In this document: positions 8,094 through 16,102 of the stretch, piece after piece
Position numbering within the stretch: the stretch's first letter is position 1
Layout: each line of letters begins with the position of its first letter
Origin: Bacteroidales bacterium
GTDB lineage: Bacteria > Bacteroidota > Bacteroidia > Bacteroidales > ML635J-15
Length of the DNA stretch: 63,077 nucleotides
Assembly: GCA_017551515.1 (NCBI GenBank)
Contig: JAFZLK010000002.1
Location: 1-63,077, forward strand
Direction: 5' to 3'
Position numbers and translations under genes: made by a program
Notes under the pieces: model-generated
Seen by the model: only the letters and a program-made list of their open reading frames with translations
The model's database searches: none
Told to the model about the DNA's origin: nothing

Positions 8094-8819
8094 ATGAAGA
8101 AAACGGCATTGATATTAGGCGGATTTGGCGGTGTTGGCTATGCATGTGCAAGCATTCTGGCTGAAAATGGCTACGATTTGGTTGTCGTTCATCGCGGACG
8201 GCGTGCAAAAGCGGAAGAAAATAAACAGAAGGTGCAGGAACTTGAAAAGTTCGGTATTAATGTGGTTGAGATAAAGGGAAATGCTACAACTCCAGAATGT
8301 ATGGCAAAGGTTTGCAACGAGTTGCGCGATGTTCGTGTAAATTGCTATGTTCATGCCATTGCCGATGGAAATATCGGAAATATTTTTGGCGGAGACAGAA
8401 TCTTGAATGCGGATTCGTTCCTGTACACATTCAATTCAATGTGTGTTTCGTTTGCAAGTTGGACGCAGGTTTTGCTCGAAAAAGGCATTTTGGAAGGAAA
8501 TTCACACATATTTGGTTTTTCAAGCGAAGGTGCAAGCGTTGTTTTCCCACAATATGTAGCTAATGGCATTGCCAAGGCAGGTCTTGAAACATTGTGCCGT
8601 TACATGGCAGATGAACTTGCTGGCAAAAAAATATCGGTGAATATTATTCGTGCAGGAATCATGGATACCACAGCAGTTCTGGCATTTGGCGAACGCTATT
8701 ACATGCAGGAACTTGTGCAAAAAGGTTGTCGGACAAGCAGTCCAAGGGTTGTGGCAGAGAAAATGATGTCCATAATTAATACTGAGGATTTTGTTACGGG
8801 ACAAATTGTTGATGTATAG
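8094..8819 (+). CDS. SDR reductase with enoyl-ACP-reductase-like (FabI/FabL) signature
   Basis: A 241-residue short-chain dehydrogenase with an N-terminal Rossmann motif ILGGFGGVG. The catalytic Tyr154 and Lys161 are separated by six residues (QYVANGIAKAG), as in the FabI and FabL enoyl reductases, rather than by three as in FabG ketoreductases. The following LCRYMADELAGKKISVN and AGIMDTTA stretches also resemble FabL. I therefore favour 2-enoyl reduction over 3-keto reduction, though substrate cannot be proven. It starts 3 bp after the ketosynthase stop and ends 1 bp before the radical SAM ATG. Confidence 0.75.
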   Translation: MKKTALILGGFGGVGYACASILAENGYDLVVVHRGRRAKAEENKQKVQELEKFGINVVEIKGNATTPECMAKVCNELRDVRVNCYVHAIADGNIGNIFGGDRILNADSFLYTFNSMCVSFASWTQVLLEKGILEGNSHIFGFSSEGASVVFPQYVANGIAKAGLETLCRYMADELAGKKISVNIIRAGIMDTTAVLAFGERYYMQELVQKGCRTSSPRVVAEKMMSIINTEDFVTGQIVDV

Positions 8820-8820
8820 T

Positions 8821-9930
8821 ATGGGCAAATTTCACACTTTATATCTTGAAACCACACGGAATTGCAATCTTGATTGCAAATACTGCTCTACTGGCTCATC
8901 TTGCAAAAAGAAATTTGCCGACATACCATACGACAAGATTGTGCAACGCATATTGAAGCCAGCATGGAGTCTCGGAACGCGAAATGTCAGTTTCTCGGGC
9001 GGTGAGCTTCTGTTGAGGGACGACCATATAGATTTGTTGAAAATTGCAAACGAGATGGGCTTCTCTGTGAGCATTGTCAGTAATGGCATTTTGTTGACAG
9101 ATAGCAAAATACAGGAACTAAAATCTATTCTTGGCGATAATCTTTATGTGTCGCTTGGCATCAATTCCTTTGACCCCGAAAACAAGGAAACACGCGAGGT
9201 TGGCACTGGCTTTATTATGGAGGTGGTAAATCGTTTGCAGAAACATGGTGTTCGGTTGAACATTTGTGTTACGATTGGCGATTTCAACAAGGAGAGTTTT
9301 AAGAATACAGTTGAGACCTTGCAAAAACTTCATCTTCCGTTCAATAGGATTCCGTTTGTGGTCAGGAATTGCAATGCAAGCGAACTGATGCTTAATACGG
9401 AAATCTTACAAAAATACTTTCATCCATATCTTACCGATTGCTACAATGGACATGTGAGTTTTGTTCCATATTTCTTGAATCCAAATGATTATGAATTGAT
9501 TACTGGAAATAAATTGCAAGATGAAGGTTTCGCTACAAATCCGTCCGTTGGGTGCTGGGTAGGTTCGTACTATGCGATAAACCCAGAAGGTTATGTTTCG
9601 CCATGTCCGCTGTTTGCTGATTCGGTGTTTGCTGGCAATGTGCTTGATGAGAATCTTGAGGATATTCTTTTAAAATCGGAACTTTTCTGCAAAATCACTG
9701 ACAGAAAAAATCTAGAAGGCAAGTGTGGAAAATGCAAATATACAAACACTTGCGGTGGTTGCCGTGTTATGGCGTACTATAAGACAGGCAATCCATTTGC
9801 CGAAGACCCGACCTGCTTTATTGGCAAGTTAACCGATGATGAGTTGTTGGATTATGAGAAAAGAACTGCTAAAAGTTTTAAGAATTACAACAGGATGTTG
9901 AGAAGCGCGAAAGGGCGAAATTGTTTATAA
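8821..9930 (+). CDS. Radical SAM protein with C-terminal SPASM domain
   Basis: The 369-residue protein carries the radical SAM cluster motif C15-NLD-C19-KY-C22 and a GGELLLR SAM-contact motif. Its C-terminal SPASM region has Cys-rich elements SVGCWVGS, YVSPCPLF, GKCGKCKYTNTCGGCR and EDPTC, expected to hold auxiliary Fe-S clusters. The CGGCR...TGN...EDPTC ending resembles the haem-pathway NirJ/AhbC/D-like and peptide-modifying SPASM enzymes. I chose the ATG at 8821, 1 bp after the SDR stop; in-frame ATGs at 8791 and 8812 lie inside the SDR gene. The substrate is unknown. Tight linkage suggests it modifies the acyl product or its carrier. Confidence 0.8.
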   Translation: MGKFHTLYLETTRNCNLDCKYCSTGSSCKKKFADIPYDKIVQRILKPAWSLGTRNVSFSGGELLLRDDHIDLLKIANEMGFSVSIVSNGILLTDSKIQELKSILGDNLYVSLGINSFDPENKETREVGTGFIMEVVNRLQKHGVRLNICVTIGDFNKESFKNTVETLQKLHLPFNRIPFVVRNCNASELMLNTEILQKYFHPYLTDCYNGHVSFVPYFLNPNDYELITGNKLQDEGFATNPSVGCWVGSYYAINPEGYVSPCPLFADSVFAGNVLDENLEDILLKSELFCKITDRKNLEGKCGKCKYTNTCGGCRVMAYYKTGNPFAEDPTCFIGKLTDDELLDYEKRTAKSFKNYNRMLRSAKGRNCL

Positions 9931-9960
9931 GTTTGATGATGTTATAAAGTTTCTTATTAA

Positions 9961-10050
9961 CAACCATTTGAAACCATCTCAAACAATTTTGCAACCACCT
10001 CAAACAACTTCAAACAATTTGAAACAACTTCAAACCATCTCAAACCACAT
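9961..10050. repeat. Tandem repeat with 10-bp period
   Basis: Nine consecutive units of 10 bp (one of 11) fill the gap between two convergent genes. The consensus is AAACAAYTTC, with examples AAACCATCTC, AAACAACTTC and AAACAATTTG. It runs into the stop region of the acyltransferase gene. A shorter relative lies at 15943-15982. Confidence 0.8.
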
Positions 10051-10649
10051 TACTTCTTTGTAAATGTTTCATAATCCGCAAGGTCTCTGTTCACAACGCT
10101 TCCTGCCGAAACAATGACATTCCTTCCAATTTTATGATGCGGAAGAATTACGCTTCCTGCACCTATATAAGAATAGTCGCCAATTTCGCAGGGACCGATG
10201 ATGGCGCACGATGGACCAACATTTATGAAGTTCCCGAGCTTGACCTTGTGCCCGATTGTCGAGTTGGCGTGGATCATGCACGATTTTCCAATCTCAAAGC
10301 CGTAGGATATGTTTACGCCTGGCTGTATAATGGAACCGTTTTGTGGAATGTCCGAGATGTTGTAGAAAAGTTTGTCGTTCATTATATTTGTTGGTATTCC
10401 GCCAAGTGCAATAAGCCTTTTGAAAAGTTTTTCACGCATTCGTGGGTTTCCAATGGCAACGCAAAATTCAGGATTTTTTGATATTTCAGTCTGCAAATCT
10501 TCTTCTGAGCTAATAATCTTGTATTTTTGTCCTAAAAGTTCAATATTTGCGTTTGTCTTGTCGTCATACAATACGACATCGGTCTTTCCTGTCGAAAGAT
10601 ATATTCCCAAAGTTTCAATTCCTGCCGAACCTGCTCCTGCGATAATCAT
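10050..10649 (-). CDS. NeuD/PglD-type hexapeptide acyltransferase
   Basis: A 199-residue protein built like the sialic acid O-acetyltransferase NeuD and the bacillosamine N-acetyltransferase PglD. Residues 1-75 form a small Rossmann-like nucleotide-sugar domain starting MIIAGAGSAG. Residues from about 100 to 190 are left-handed beta-helix hexapeptide repeats (GSIIQPGVNI, SCMIHANSTIGHKV, GNFINVGPSCAIIG, SYIGAGSVILPH). The His in SCMIHANSTIGH fits the catalytic base. Its ATG overlaps the stop of the upstream radical SAM gene by 4 bp, so the two are co-translated. The acceptor sugar is unknown. Confidence 0.85.
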   Translation of the reverse strand: MIIAGAGSAGIETLGIYLSTGKTDVVLYDDKTNANIELLGQKYKIISSEEDLQTEISKNPEFCVAIGNPRMREKLFKRLIALGGIPTNIMNDKLFYNISDIPQNGSIIQPGVNISYGFEIGKSCMIHANSTIGHKVKLGNFINVGPSCAIIGPCEIGDYSYIGAGSVILPHHKIGRNVIVSAGSVVNRDLADYETFTKK

Positions 10650-12061
10650 ATCTTGTCGTTTTGTGTGGTTATAAAATTTGTTTGTATGAAATCAATTTGT
10701 TTTTCCCTGTTCATATTTATGAAATCGGCGATATGCTGGATTTTCATTTTTTCTATAGTTCTGCGCTTTATGGTAAACTTTTCGGGTATGAGTTCAAAAA
10801 TTTTTTCGTTGAACTTTATGCCAGTATTTTTTGAAATAATTGATGTTACTTTTTGTGCAAGTTCAATGCGTGTAAATGGTATCATTTCGTCCATATAAAC
10901 TTTTAGTTTGCTTTGTTTATTCAAAAATTCCACTTTTCTTATTAGGTTGGAAAAAGATATATGGTTATGTATAGAAATATAATTGTACCCCTTGGGATTA
11001 TTCTTTTTGTAATATGTTGCTAAATCCTCAAGTTCCTGTTCAGACAATTCACTAATGGCCACCCCCTCAGTTGTCACATCGTTGAAATATATGTAAATGC
11101 CTTTTTTGTTGCAAAAGTCAACAAGTTCGGGAATGTCTAAACGGTTTTCTTTCATTGGACAAACTGAAATATTCGCATTGTCGCCATTTTTTTTGCAAAT
11201 ATGATTGAAAAACTCAAGATTTTCCAAAGTCTTTTCAATTTTTGCTCCGCTTCGGATTTTTTCATAGTGTGCAGGATTTAGTGTGTCTATTGATAATCCA
11301 ATTTGGAAATTACCCTTTTGTAGAATCTCTTTAACCTTGTTGTTAAGGATTGTGCCGTTAGTTTGCACACGGATTTTGCATTTTGGGTTAAGTTTGATGA
11401 TTGTTTCCCATATTTTGGGGTAAATATCGCTCAGAAATGGTTCACCACCTAGAAATTTTGTTTCTGTCAGATGCGAAATGAAAGGTTTTAGCTGGGTTAT
11501 GAAATCCTCGCTGTCGTATGGAGCGGTATTGCGAATGCCCTTGTTGTGTGCGGATGAAAATTTTGCGCTACACATTTCGCATCGGAGATTGCAAGTGTTG
11601 TCAAGTTCGAAAACCATTTCGGATGGCAGTTCGCCATTTTCGGGGAAGGTGTCCGCAAGTCTTGCTCCAACCGACATAAAGTTACCCGATGAAATCATAT
11701 CTTTGCAAAATTGACATCCATGCGAAAAATCGGTTTCGGAAAGATGTTTTTGTAAAGTTTTTCGTTTTTCTCCATGAATTATCTCCTCAATAGAATTGTC
11801 TGGAAATTTTCCCAACACAAAATTACGATTGAAACAGCATGCGGTTACAATCCCGCCGAACCCGAAATATATGCTACGTAACGGAACATGGCATACTGTA
11901 GTGTCGCATCCGAGTGAGCGTTGCAGGTTGTAATCGGTTAACTTTTCCCGAAATGCGCTGTCAGCTACATTGCTGGCAATTTGCCGTTTGTTGCGCAAGT
12001 TGTTTGCAAAGCGGAGCAAATGCTGTCTTATGGAACTATATATTTTTTTTATCCTTGACAT
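10646..12061 (-). CDS. Radical SAM protein with N-terminal Cys-rich twitch/SPASM-like domain
   Basis: Starting at MSRIKK (12061) the protein has 471 residues. The radical SAM motif C157-NLR-C161-EM-C164 lies mid-protein, with LGGEPFLSD as the SAM-contact region. Before it, residues about 50-125 carry Cys57, Cys75, Cys76, Cys116 and Cys119 in a SPASM-like layout (GIVTACCFNRN, LGKF, SIEEII, GCQFC). That layout is normally found after the core; families with an N-terminal twitch domain are known. An in-frame ATG at 12124 would add 21 residues but lies upstream of a -7-like box at 12068-12075. It is coupled to the NeuD-like gene by a 4-bp overlap, pointing to sugar or glycan tailoring. Confidence 0.75.
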   Translation of the reverse strand: MSRIKKIYSSIRQHLLRFANNLRNKRQIASNVADSAFREKLTDYNLQRSLGCDTTVCHVPLRSIYFGFGGIVTACCFNRNFVLGKFPDNSIEEIIHGEKRKTLQKHLSETDFSHGCQFCKDMISSGNFMSVGARLADTFPENGELPSEMVFELDNTCNLRCEMCSAKFSSAHNKGIRNTAPYDSEDFITQLKPFISHLTETKFLGGEPFLSDIYPKIWETIIKLNPKCKIRVQTNGTILNNKVKEILQKGNFQIGLSIDTLNPAHYEKIRSGAKIEKTLENLEFFNHICKKNGDNANISVCPMKENRLDIPELVDFCNKKGIYIYFNDVTTEGVAISELSEQELEDLATYYKKNNPKGYNYISIHNHISFSNLIRKVEFLNKQSKLKVYMDEMIPFTRIELAQKVTSIISKNTGIKFNEKIFELIPEKFTIKRRTIEKMKIQHIADFINMNREKQIDFIQTNFITTQNDKI

Positions 12062-12067
12062 GAAGTG

Positions 12068-12075
12068 CAAAAATA
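12068..12075 (-). promoter_or_regulatory. Possible -7 box for radical SAM/acyltransferase pair
   Basis: The minus strand reads TATTTTTG. It ends only 6 bp before the ATG at 12061, so transcription from here would give an almost leaderless message. Confidence 0.35.
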
Positions 12076-12140
12076 ATTCTAGCACTTTAAATGTCAAAAG
12101 ATTTTCTGCAAAATGAAATACCAATCAGATATTTTTTTCT

Positions 12141-12148
12141 TAACTTTG
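12141..12148 (+). promoter_or_regulatory. Probable -7 box for zinc-ribbon operon
   Basis: TAACTTTG matches TAnnTTTG and lies 20 bp before the ATG at 12169. No clear upstream TTTG partner is visible. Confidence 0.45.
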
Positions 12149-12168
12149 TCAAATCTTAAAAATATAAT

Positions 12169-13968
12169 ATGGCAATATCCCAGAAACTATTAGAAGCAAT
12201 AATCACAACAATGAAAACCAAGGGCTTGACTTACGCAGAAAAGTTAAAGTTGATTGGTGAATTGAAAAAAAATGGTGATGAAGAGGAGATAACGGCTTTC
12301 ATTAACAACGCGTTCAATGAAAGGTTGAAAAACAATTATCAAAAGGAGGAACTTATCCGTTGTCCGAATTGCGGAGAACTGATTCCAAAAGATTCCGACG
12401 AGTGTTTCTTTTGCGGAACAAAACGAAGTAACGCAGTAGCAGAAGCTTCCGAAGAAAACAAAAACGGTATGTCACATTCGACGAAAATTGCACAGTTGAC
12501 AGCATTGGCTCTGAAAGACGCTGTGTTGACATTCGTAGAAAGGCAAACCATAGTGAAGGCTGCAATGGAGGAAGGTATCGCTGAAGATGAAATAAACGCT
12601 TACCTGAACAAGGCTCTCGAAGAACGAATGAAGTCTTACTCTGAGGAAGAGCTTACACATTGTCCATGTTGCGGAGCGCAGGTTCCCCTTATTTCCAAAG
12701 AGTGTTTCTACTGCGGAGCAACAATCAATACGTCAGCGCATGTGCCTGAAGAAATTAGCATTTCGGGAGCGGAGGCCGACATCATCCGTGAAGAAAACCG
12801 CAAAACTGCCGACGAACACAGGAATATCCACAACTGCCCCGACTGTGGCGCACCTTTCCCGCTAATCAGTAATATCTGTCCTAATTGCGGACACATACTT
12901 CACGAGCAATCTGGCTCCGACCTAAATATCAGAATACTGCTCGACAATATCAACAAGAGCATTGATATTCTGAAAAATACACCTAGGGTTACAATTATCG
13001 ACGTGTTGAAATACAGGAAACTAGTGGTAATGTTTTTCATTGCAGCATTGCTATTAATCATGGCTTTGTCGCTAATGGGTTATGGTAACTGGACAGGTTT
13101 GCTAGGACTTGCATCAATTGTACTGCTGGTAATAGCCTTCAGAAAGGCAAAAACCAAGGAAGTAGTAATTGACAAAACGAATTCACAGAAACTGGTTGTA
13201 AAAAATAAAATTGAAGAAGATTCTCCTGCGAAAAGAGCCGATGAAACTTTCTACACAGCACTCTACAATCAGGAAATGTATCAGCGACAAATATCGACTC
13301 TATACGGCGACAACGCAGAAGCCAAGAAAGTCCTTGCTGAGTTTGAAAAATATGTCGCCAATCTGAAAAGAAATCGCAACAAGAATCGCAACATATTGAC
13401 GATAATTGTAATAGTACTCACGATTGCAGCAATATTATTGCCGACATTTGCACCTACAGAGATTGAAAACTACCAGCACAACCGTGAAATGTACCCCGAA
13501 ATATACAACATGTCAGAAACGCGAAGCACAATTGCCGGCAATCCTTCTTTGAATGTTGACGTACTTTACTCTCCATATTTTTCCGCTGCCGGATATGCCA
13601 CCTTGACCTTTGATGTCATGCGATCCGAATATACATACATCAATAAGGGAACCGACGAACAGATATTTTATAAATTGAGAATAAGCGGAGTAAAGTTGAC
13701 ATCTACGGGATTGGCAATGGAAAAGCCCGATTCTGTGCGCTTGAACATTTTCCTGTGGGACAAGGATTTTAAACCTGTAGGAAAAAGTTTATATCCAATC
13801 AGCATTGAAACAATAGACTACACAAACGGTTGCAAAGACAATGTATATTCATTCCTAAAACGCGGTTTTGGCAGCTATTACGCCGACTTTGTTTCTGTTG
13901 ATTCAACATCCAACGTACAGTTACTAAAAGATATTGCAAACAGTACATACTATTACACAATTTATTAA
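12169..13968 (+). CDS. Membrane protein with three N-terminal zinc ribbons
   Basis: The 599-residue protein has three CxxC...CxxC zinc ribbons at about residues 65-82 (RCPNCGE/CFFCG), 165-182 (HCPCCGA/CFYCG) and 223-240 (NCPDCGA/CPNCG). The first two are each preceded by a related helical segment of about 60 residues (1-64 and 103-164), so the N-terminus is an internal duplication. Hydrophobic segments follow at about 286-304, 308-325 and 408-427, and a roughly 170-residue C-terminal domain follows the last segment. I do not recognise the family. Such layouts suggest a membrane-anchored sensor or scaffold. The next gene, 10 bp downstream, shares the linker-membrane-domain arrangement. Confidence 0.75.
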   Translation: MAISQKLLEAIITTMKTKGLTYAEKLKLIGELKKNGDEEEITAFINNAFNERLKNNYQKEELIRCPNCGELIPKDSDECFFCGTKRSNAVAEASEENKNGMSHSTKIAQLTALALKDAVLTFVERQTIVKAAMEEGIAEDEINAYLNKALEERMKSYSEEELTHCPCCGAQVPLISKECFYCGATINTSAHVPEEISISGAEADIIREENRKTADEHRNIHNCPDCGAPFPLISNICPNCGHILHEQSGSDLNIRILLDNINKSIDILKNTPRVTIIDVLKYRKLVVMFFIAALLLIMALSLMGYGNWTGLLGLASIVLLVIAFRKAKTKEVVIDKTNSQKLVVKNKIEEDSPAKRADETFYTALYNQEMYQRQISTLYGDNAEAKKVLAEFEKYVANLKRNRNKNRNILTIIVIVLTIAAILLPTFAPTEIENYQHNREMYPEIYNMSETRSTIAGNPSLNVDVLYSPYFSAAGYATLTFDVMRSEYTYINKGTDEQIFYKLRISGVKLTSTGLAMEKPDSVRLNIFLWDKDFKPVGKSLYPISIETIDYTNGCKDNVYSFLKRGFGSYYADFVSVDSTSNVQLLKDIANSTYYYTIY

Positions 13969-13978
13969 AGACAAAGAC

Positions 13979-14899
13979 ATGAACGAGAACAAAACATATT
14001 TCCAGAATGTAAGTGTGGAGCTTGAAGACTTGCTGAAAAAGTACAAAAATGAGTATCCGAGAAACATGGGAGCGATGTTCAGGACATTTTTCCCTACCTT
14101 TCTGATTATTTTAGCAATTTTCTTTTTCCTGTACTGCATAGTAAACACGACATATACAACCGTAATTATAGGAGGGTTAATTTCTCCGATACTTTTTTTC
14201 TTTAGTCGAAGATTAAAGAAAAGAAATTTGAAGGAAAACGTCACAGATGAAAATTTAAGTGTAAAAATAAAGGAGGCAAAGTCAAAAATCGAAAATTACA
14301 CTGAATATCCCGATGTAAAAAAATACTTGGAGCAGTACGAAATTCAGCTTGAAGTTACTCGCAATGCGAAAGCACGTACCCGCAAGAATTTCAAAATTCT
14401 CTGCATAGCTTTAATTGCCGTAGCCCTCACAGCATTCATATATTCACTTATGAATGACAGCCAATTTGTAAAGGGCAACCTCAGAAACGATATGACCTGC
14501 GACTACACTAGAATTCTTAATGTAGATGAGATGTCTCCGTTTTTGAGCCTTAAACCATTGGAAACAAACAATCCAAATGTTGTGAAAGCAAAGACTTCCA
14601 CTGCTAATATATTTATCAGCGGAGTAAGCAGCAGAACTTCCTTGCTATTGTCTGAAATGGAAATAGAAGGGGCAAGCAAAGACGACATAATCAGAATTAC
14701 TATTACTGACACAGAAGGAACTCCAATATCACGTTGTCCCAAATTTGTATTTACTGCCGACAAAACTAAGGAAATCTTGTCCGAAACTTTCTGTCAAAAC
14801 CCCAAATATAAAACTTCAAAAGAGTTTGAAACCATGAAAGTGCTGAAATACATGAACGACAACAAAGCGAATCTGAGGTTTGTGATAGAAAAATTGTGA
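13979..14899 (+). CDS. Hypothetical membrane protein, relative of the preceding gene
   Basis: From the ATG at 13979 (MNENKTYF) the protein has 306 residues. An in-frame ATG at 13934 lies inside the previous gene. Hydrophobic segments are at about 37-56, 59-75 and 137-157, followed by a polar C-terminal domain of about 150 residues. The helix before the last membrane segment (VKKYLEQYEIQLEVTRNAKARTR) parallels that of the zinc-ribbon protein upstream, so the two probably share a common C-terminal half. It has no zinc ribbons. The function is unknown. Its TGA overlaps the next ATG by one base. Confidence 0.65.
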   Translation: MNENKTYFQNVSVELEDLLKKYKNEYPRNMGAMFRTFFPTFLIILAIFFFLYCIVNTTYTTVIIGGLISPILFFFSRRLKKRNLKENVTDENLSVKIKEAKSKIENYTEYPDVKKYLEQYEIQLEVTRNAKARTRKNFKILCIALIAVALTAFIYSLMNDSQFVKGNLRNDMTCDYTRILNVDEMSPFLSLKPLETNNPNVVKAKTSTANIFISGVSSRTSLLLSEMEIEGASKDDIIRITITDTEGTPISRCPKFVFTADKTKEILSETFCQNPKYKTSKEFETMKVLKYMNDNKANLRFVIEKL

Positions 14900-15876
14900 T
14901 GCAGACTAAATTGTTCCCAGTGACCGACACTACTCTTTCAATATTCATTTTCACCCATAACCACGAGCAGTTTATTGCCAAGTGCATAGAATCTGTGCTT
15001 GAGCAAAAATGCACCTATAATTATAAGGTGTATGTCTTTGACGATTGCTCATCCGATTCTACAGTGGAGATTGTAAAGCGGTTGCAAGCGGAACATCCCG
15101 ACAAAATATTCCTCTCAGTAAACGAGAAAAATTCGGGTGTACTACATTCGGTACGGAAAGCTGTGGAAATGAATTGCCGTGCAAAATATTTTGTTTTCCT
15201 CGATGGCGACGACTATTGGTGTTACAATGGCAAATTGCAGGCACAAATCGATTTCCTTGAGCAGAATCCTGAATATTCCGCATGCTTCCACGATGCCGAA
15301 ATTCACCAGATGAATATGGACAGTGATGCCGAATTTGAGAAGAAAACCAAAAAGGGTTGGAAAACCTATTCGCAGATGAACAAGTATTACCCCGACTTCG
15401 AGCCGCAAATGCTGATTACTAGGACAATAATCCCTACATCATCTCTTGTTTGCAGGTGGAAAGATTTGGGGAATTTCATGAGCAACTACAAGTTCAAGGA
15501 ATTTTCGTTTAGCTGGGCACTCGAACTGGAACTGATAAAAAACTCCAAGTTCAAGTATTTCAACGAGTGCTGGTCGGTTTATAACGACCACGCCTGTGGA
15601 ATCTCAAAACGGGGCAGTCTTTTCGACTTCAAGCGCAACAACATAAACATTCTAGAATCTTTGCTTGATGATGATTTCTACAGGTTTTATGCCCCCGAAA
15701 TCTACCAGACAATATGCTCGGAGTTCCGCATGATGATAAAAAGCGATGAAGGATTAAGGTTAGGAAAGCGCGAGTACAAAAGCTTGCTGTCGGAATACAG
15801 GCGCTATCAGAAAAAGGAAATCAAAGCCGAACGCAAGCAATTTTTGCACGACTACGAATATTTGAATAATGTATAA
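14899..15876 (+). CDS. Family 2 glycosyltransferase
   Basis: A 325-residue GT-A glycosyltransferase. The N-terminus has the family 2 signature LSIFIFTHNHEQFIAKCIESV, then VYVFDDCSSDST, and the metal-binding YFVFLDGDDYW (DxD type) near residue 100. These enzymes transfer a nucleotide-activated sugar to a glycan or lipid acceptor on the cytoplasmic face. No membrane segment is evident. I chose ATG 14899, which overlaps the previous stop (TGATG); a GTG one codon upstream is possible. Donor and acceptor are not predictable. Confidence 0.85.
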   Translation: MQTKLFPVTDTTLSIFIFTHNHEQFIAKCIESVLEQKCTYNYKVYVFDDCSSDSTVEIVKRLQAEHPDKIFLSVNEKNSGVLHSVRKAVEMNCRAKYFVFLDGDDYWCYNGKLQAQIDFLEQNPEYSACFHDAEIHQMNMDSDAEFEKKTKKGWKTYSQMNKYYPDFEPQMLITRTIIPTSSLVCRWKDLGNFMSNYKFKEFSFSWALELELIKNSKFKYFNECWSVYNDHACGISKRGSLFDFKRNNINILESLLDDDFYRFYAPEIYQTICSEFRMMIKSDEGLRLGKREYKSLLSEYRRYQKKEIKAERKQFLHDYEYLNNV

Positions 15877-15900
15877 TTGACAATTAATAATGAACAATTC

Positions 15901-15930
15901 TGTAGGCTCGCAATGCATTGTGAGCCTACA
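15901..15930. repeat. Near-perfect 30-bp palindrome (hairpin)
   Basis: The arms TGTAGGCTC and GAGCCTACA enclose a palindromic core CAATGCATTG; the only mismatch is a G-T pair that would be a wobble in RNA. It begins 25 bp after the glycosyltransferase stop. There is no T-run, so it is not a classical terminator, but it could end or stabilise the transcript or be a mobile repeat. Confidence 0.7.
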
Positions 15931-15932
15931 AG

Positions 15933-16095
15933 AAACGAAATAAAACAATATCAAACAACCATAAACAATTTCAAACCGAGAAACTCAAAAACAACGATGC
16001 CACCCTTCGACTACGCTCAGGGGGCGAGAAATTTAGAAACTTATAAACAGCGAAGCGTGAAACTTAGAAACAATTAGAAACGGGCGTCAGCCCAT
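15933..16095. repeat. Intergenic AAAC-unit repeats with REP-like element
   Basis: Units AAACAATATC, AAACAACCAT, AAACAATTTC and AAACCGAGAA follow at 10-bp steps from 15943. A CCCTTCGACTACGCTCAGGG element is at 16003-16022. GAAAC units follow from about 16036, ending with the mini-hairpin GGGC-GTCA-GCCC at 16081-16092, just before the next gene. The region combines the repeat types seen at 9961-10050 and 4725-4878. No gene is supported here. Confidence 0.65.
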
Positions 16096-16102
16096 AGAAG
16101 CC

